Shown here one piece after another: positions 63,863 to 64,000 of a DNA stretch of 64,000 nucleotides. The first letter of the stretch is position 1; the number at the start of each line of letters is the position of its first letter. Source of the stretch: Paramicrobacterium fandaimingii (GTDB taxonomy: Bacteria; Actinomycetota; Actinomycetes; Actinomycetales; Microbacteriaceae); contig NZ_CP061170.1 of assembly GCF_011751745.2 (NCBI RefSeq), positions 1,860,001 through 1,924,000 on the forward strand, written 5' to 3'. A program made the position numbers and the translations under genes. The notes beneath the pieces are model-generated. The model was not told the DNA's origin and made no database searches. It worked only from the letters and a program-made list of their open reading frames with translations.

Positions 63863-64000
63863 ATGAACTGGTGGAACGATTTCATCTCGTGGCTCACGGC
63901 CTCTGACGCGCAGTCGACGCTCTTCATGGCTGTCGTCATCGGCGTCTCGATCATCATCTCGGGTCTCATCGCCGCGGGAATCGGGCGGGCCGGAATCAAG
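63863..64000 (+). CDS. Membrane protein, 5' fragment cut by window edge
   Basis: Forty-six codons are visible (MNWWNDFISWLTASDAQSTL and onward) with one membrane helix (FMAVVIGVSIIISGLIAAGI). TATCGT (63851-63856) ends six bases before the ATG, again resembling a leaderless promoter. Too little remains to name a family. Confidence 0.6.
   Translation, partial: MNWWNDFISWLTASDAQSTLFMAVVIGVSIIISGLIAAGIGRAGIK

Noticed and set aside
1..64000. Mobile elements, prophage, toxin-antitoxin or defence island
   Set aside because: No transposase, integrase, terminal repeats, restriction or Cas genes were found; gene order is typical of conserved actinobacterial chromosome.

Overview
The window reads as a chromosomal segment of a high-G+C Gram-positive bacterium, most likely a member of Microbacteriaceae (Actinobacteria). 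Evidence: cydABDC gene order, paired clpP genes beside clpX and tig, an ileS T-box of the actinobacterial type, the rplU-rpmA-obg-proB-proA-nadD-rsfS cluster, a mycothiol-dependent nitroreductase homologue, a group II truncated haemoglobin, and many GTG/TTG starts. Almost everything is core or conserved accessory chromosome. I see no phage, insertion sequence, CRISPR array, toxin-antitoxin locus or obvious island.

Layout. 1-6760: cytochrome bd operon cydABDC (minus strand; cydC cut by the window edge), divergent from a BlaI-type repressor and a membrane M56 metalloprotease. Between them lie four regularly spaced 17-bp palindromes, the strongest regulatory signal in the window. 6777-15317: DedA membrane protein, App1-like phosphatase, winged-helix HTH_42 protein, FUSC membrane protein, YchJ-like protein, pabB, and an orphan FrdA/SdhA-like flavoprotein divergent from a LysR regulator. 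15343-22153: tRNA-Ala, then (transcribed right to left) rplU-rpmA-obg-proB-proA-small membrane protein-nadD-disordered tail-anchored protein-rsfS. 22364-31540: DUF4031 protein, RNase E/G with a structured leader, a VKOR-like protein, and the ileS-folC-DUF4233-ndk operon under an ileS T-box. 31584-37388: TetR regulator, SGNH-fused acyltransferase, valS. 37385-42601: methyltransferase, clpX, clpP2-clpP1, trigger factor, tRNA-Pro. 42793-50809: tRNA-Gly, a small membrane protein, gamma-carbonic anhydrase-like protein, a 1135-residue polytopic membrane protein, dps with a possible iron box, and rpiB-nei-amidohydrolase. 50830-64000: mycothiol-dependent nitroreductase homologue, pepN, mscS-glbO-flavoprotein, thioesterases, ettA, an ssb paralogue with a two-hairpin leader, aldo/keto reductase, and a truncated membrane gene at the end.

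How it fits together. The cyd/BlaI/M56 block looks like one regulatory unit in which a proteolysis-released repressor controls the high-affinity terminal oxidase. Many single genes have a TAnnnT hexamer exactly six bases before the start codon and no ribosome binding site, so leaderless transcription looks widespread. Genes inside operons instead overlap by 1-14 bases or carry clear AGGAG-type sites. Long antisense frames in this G+C-rich DNA were treated as shadows.
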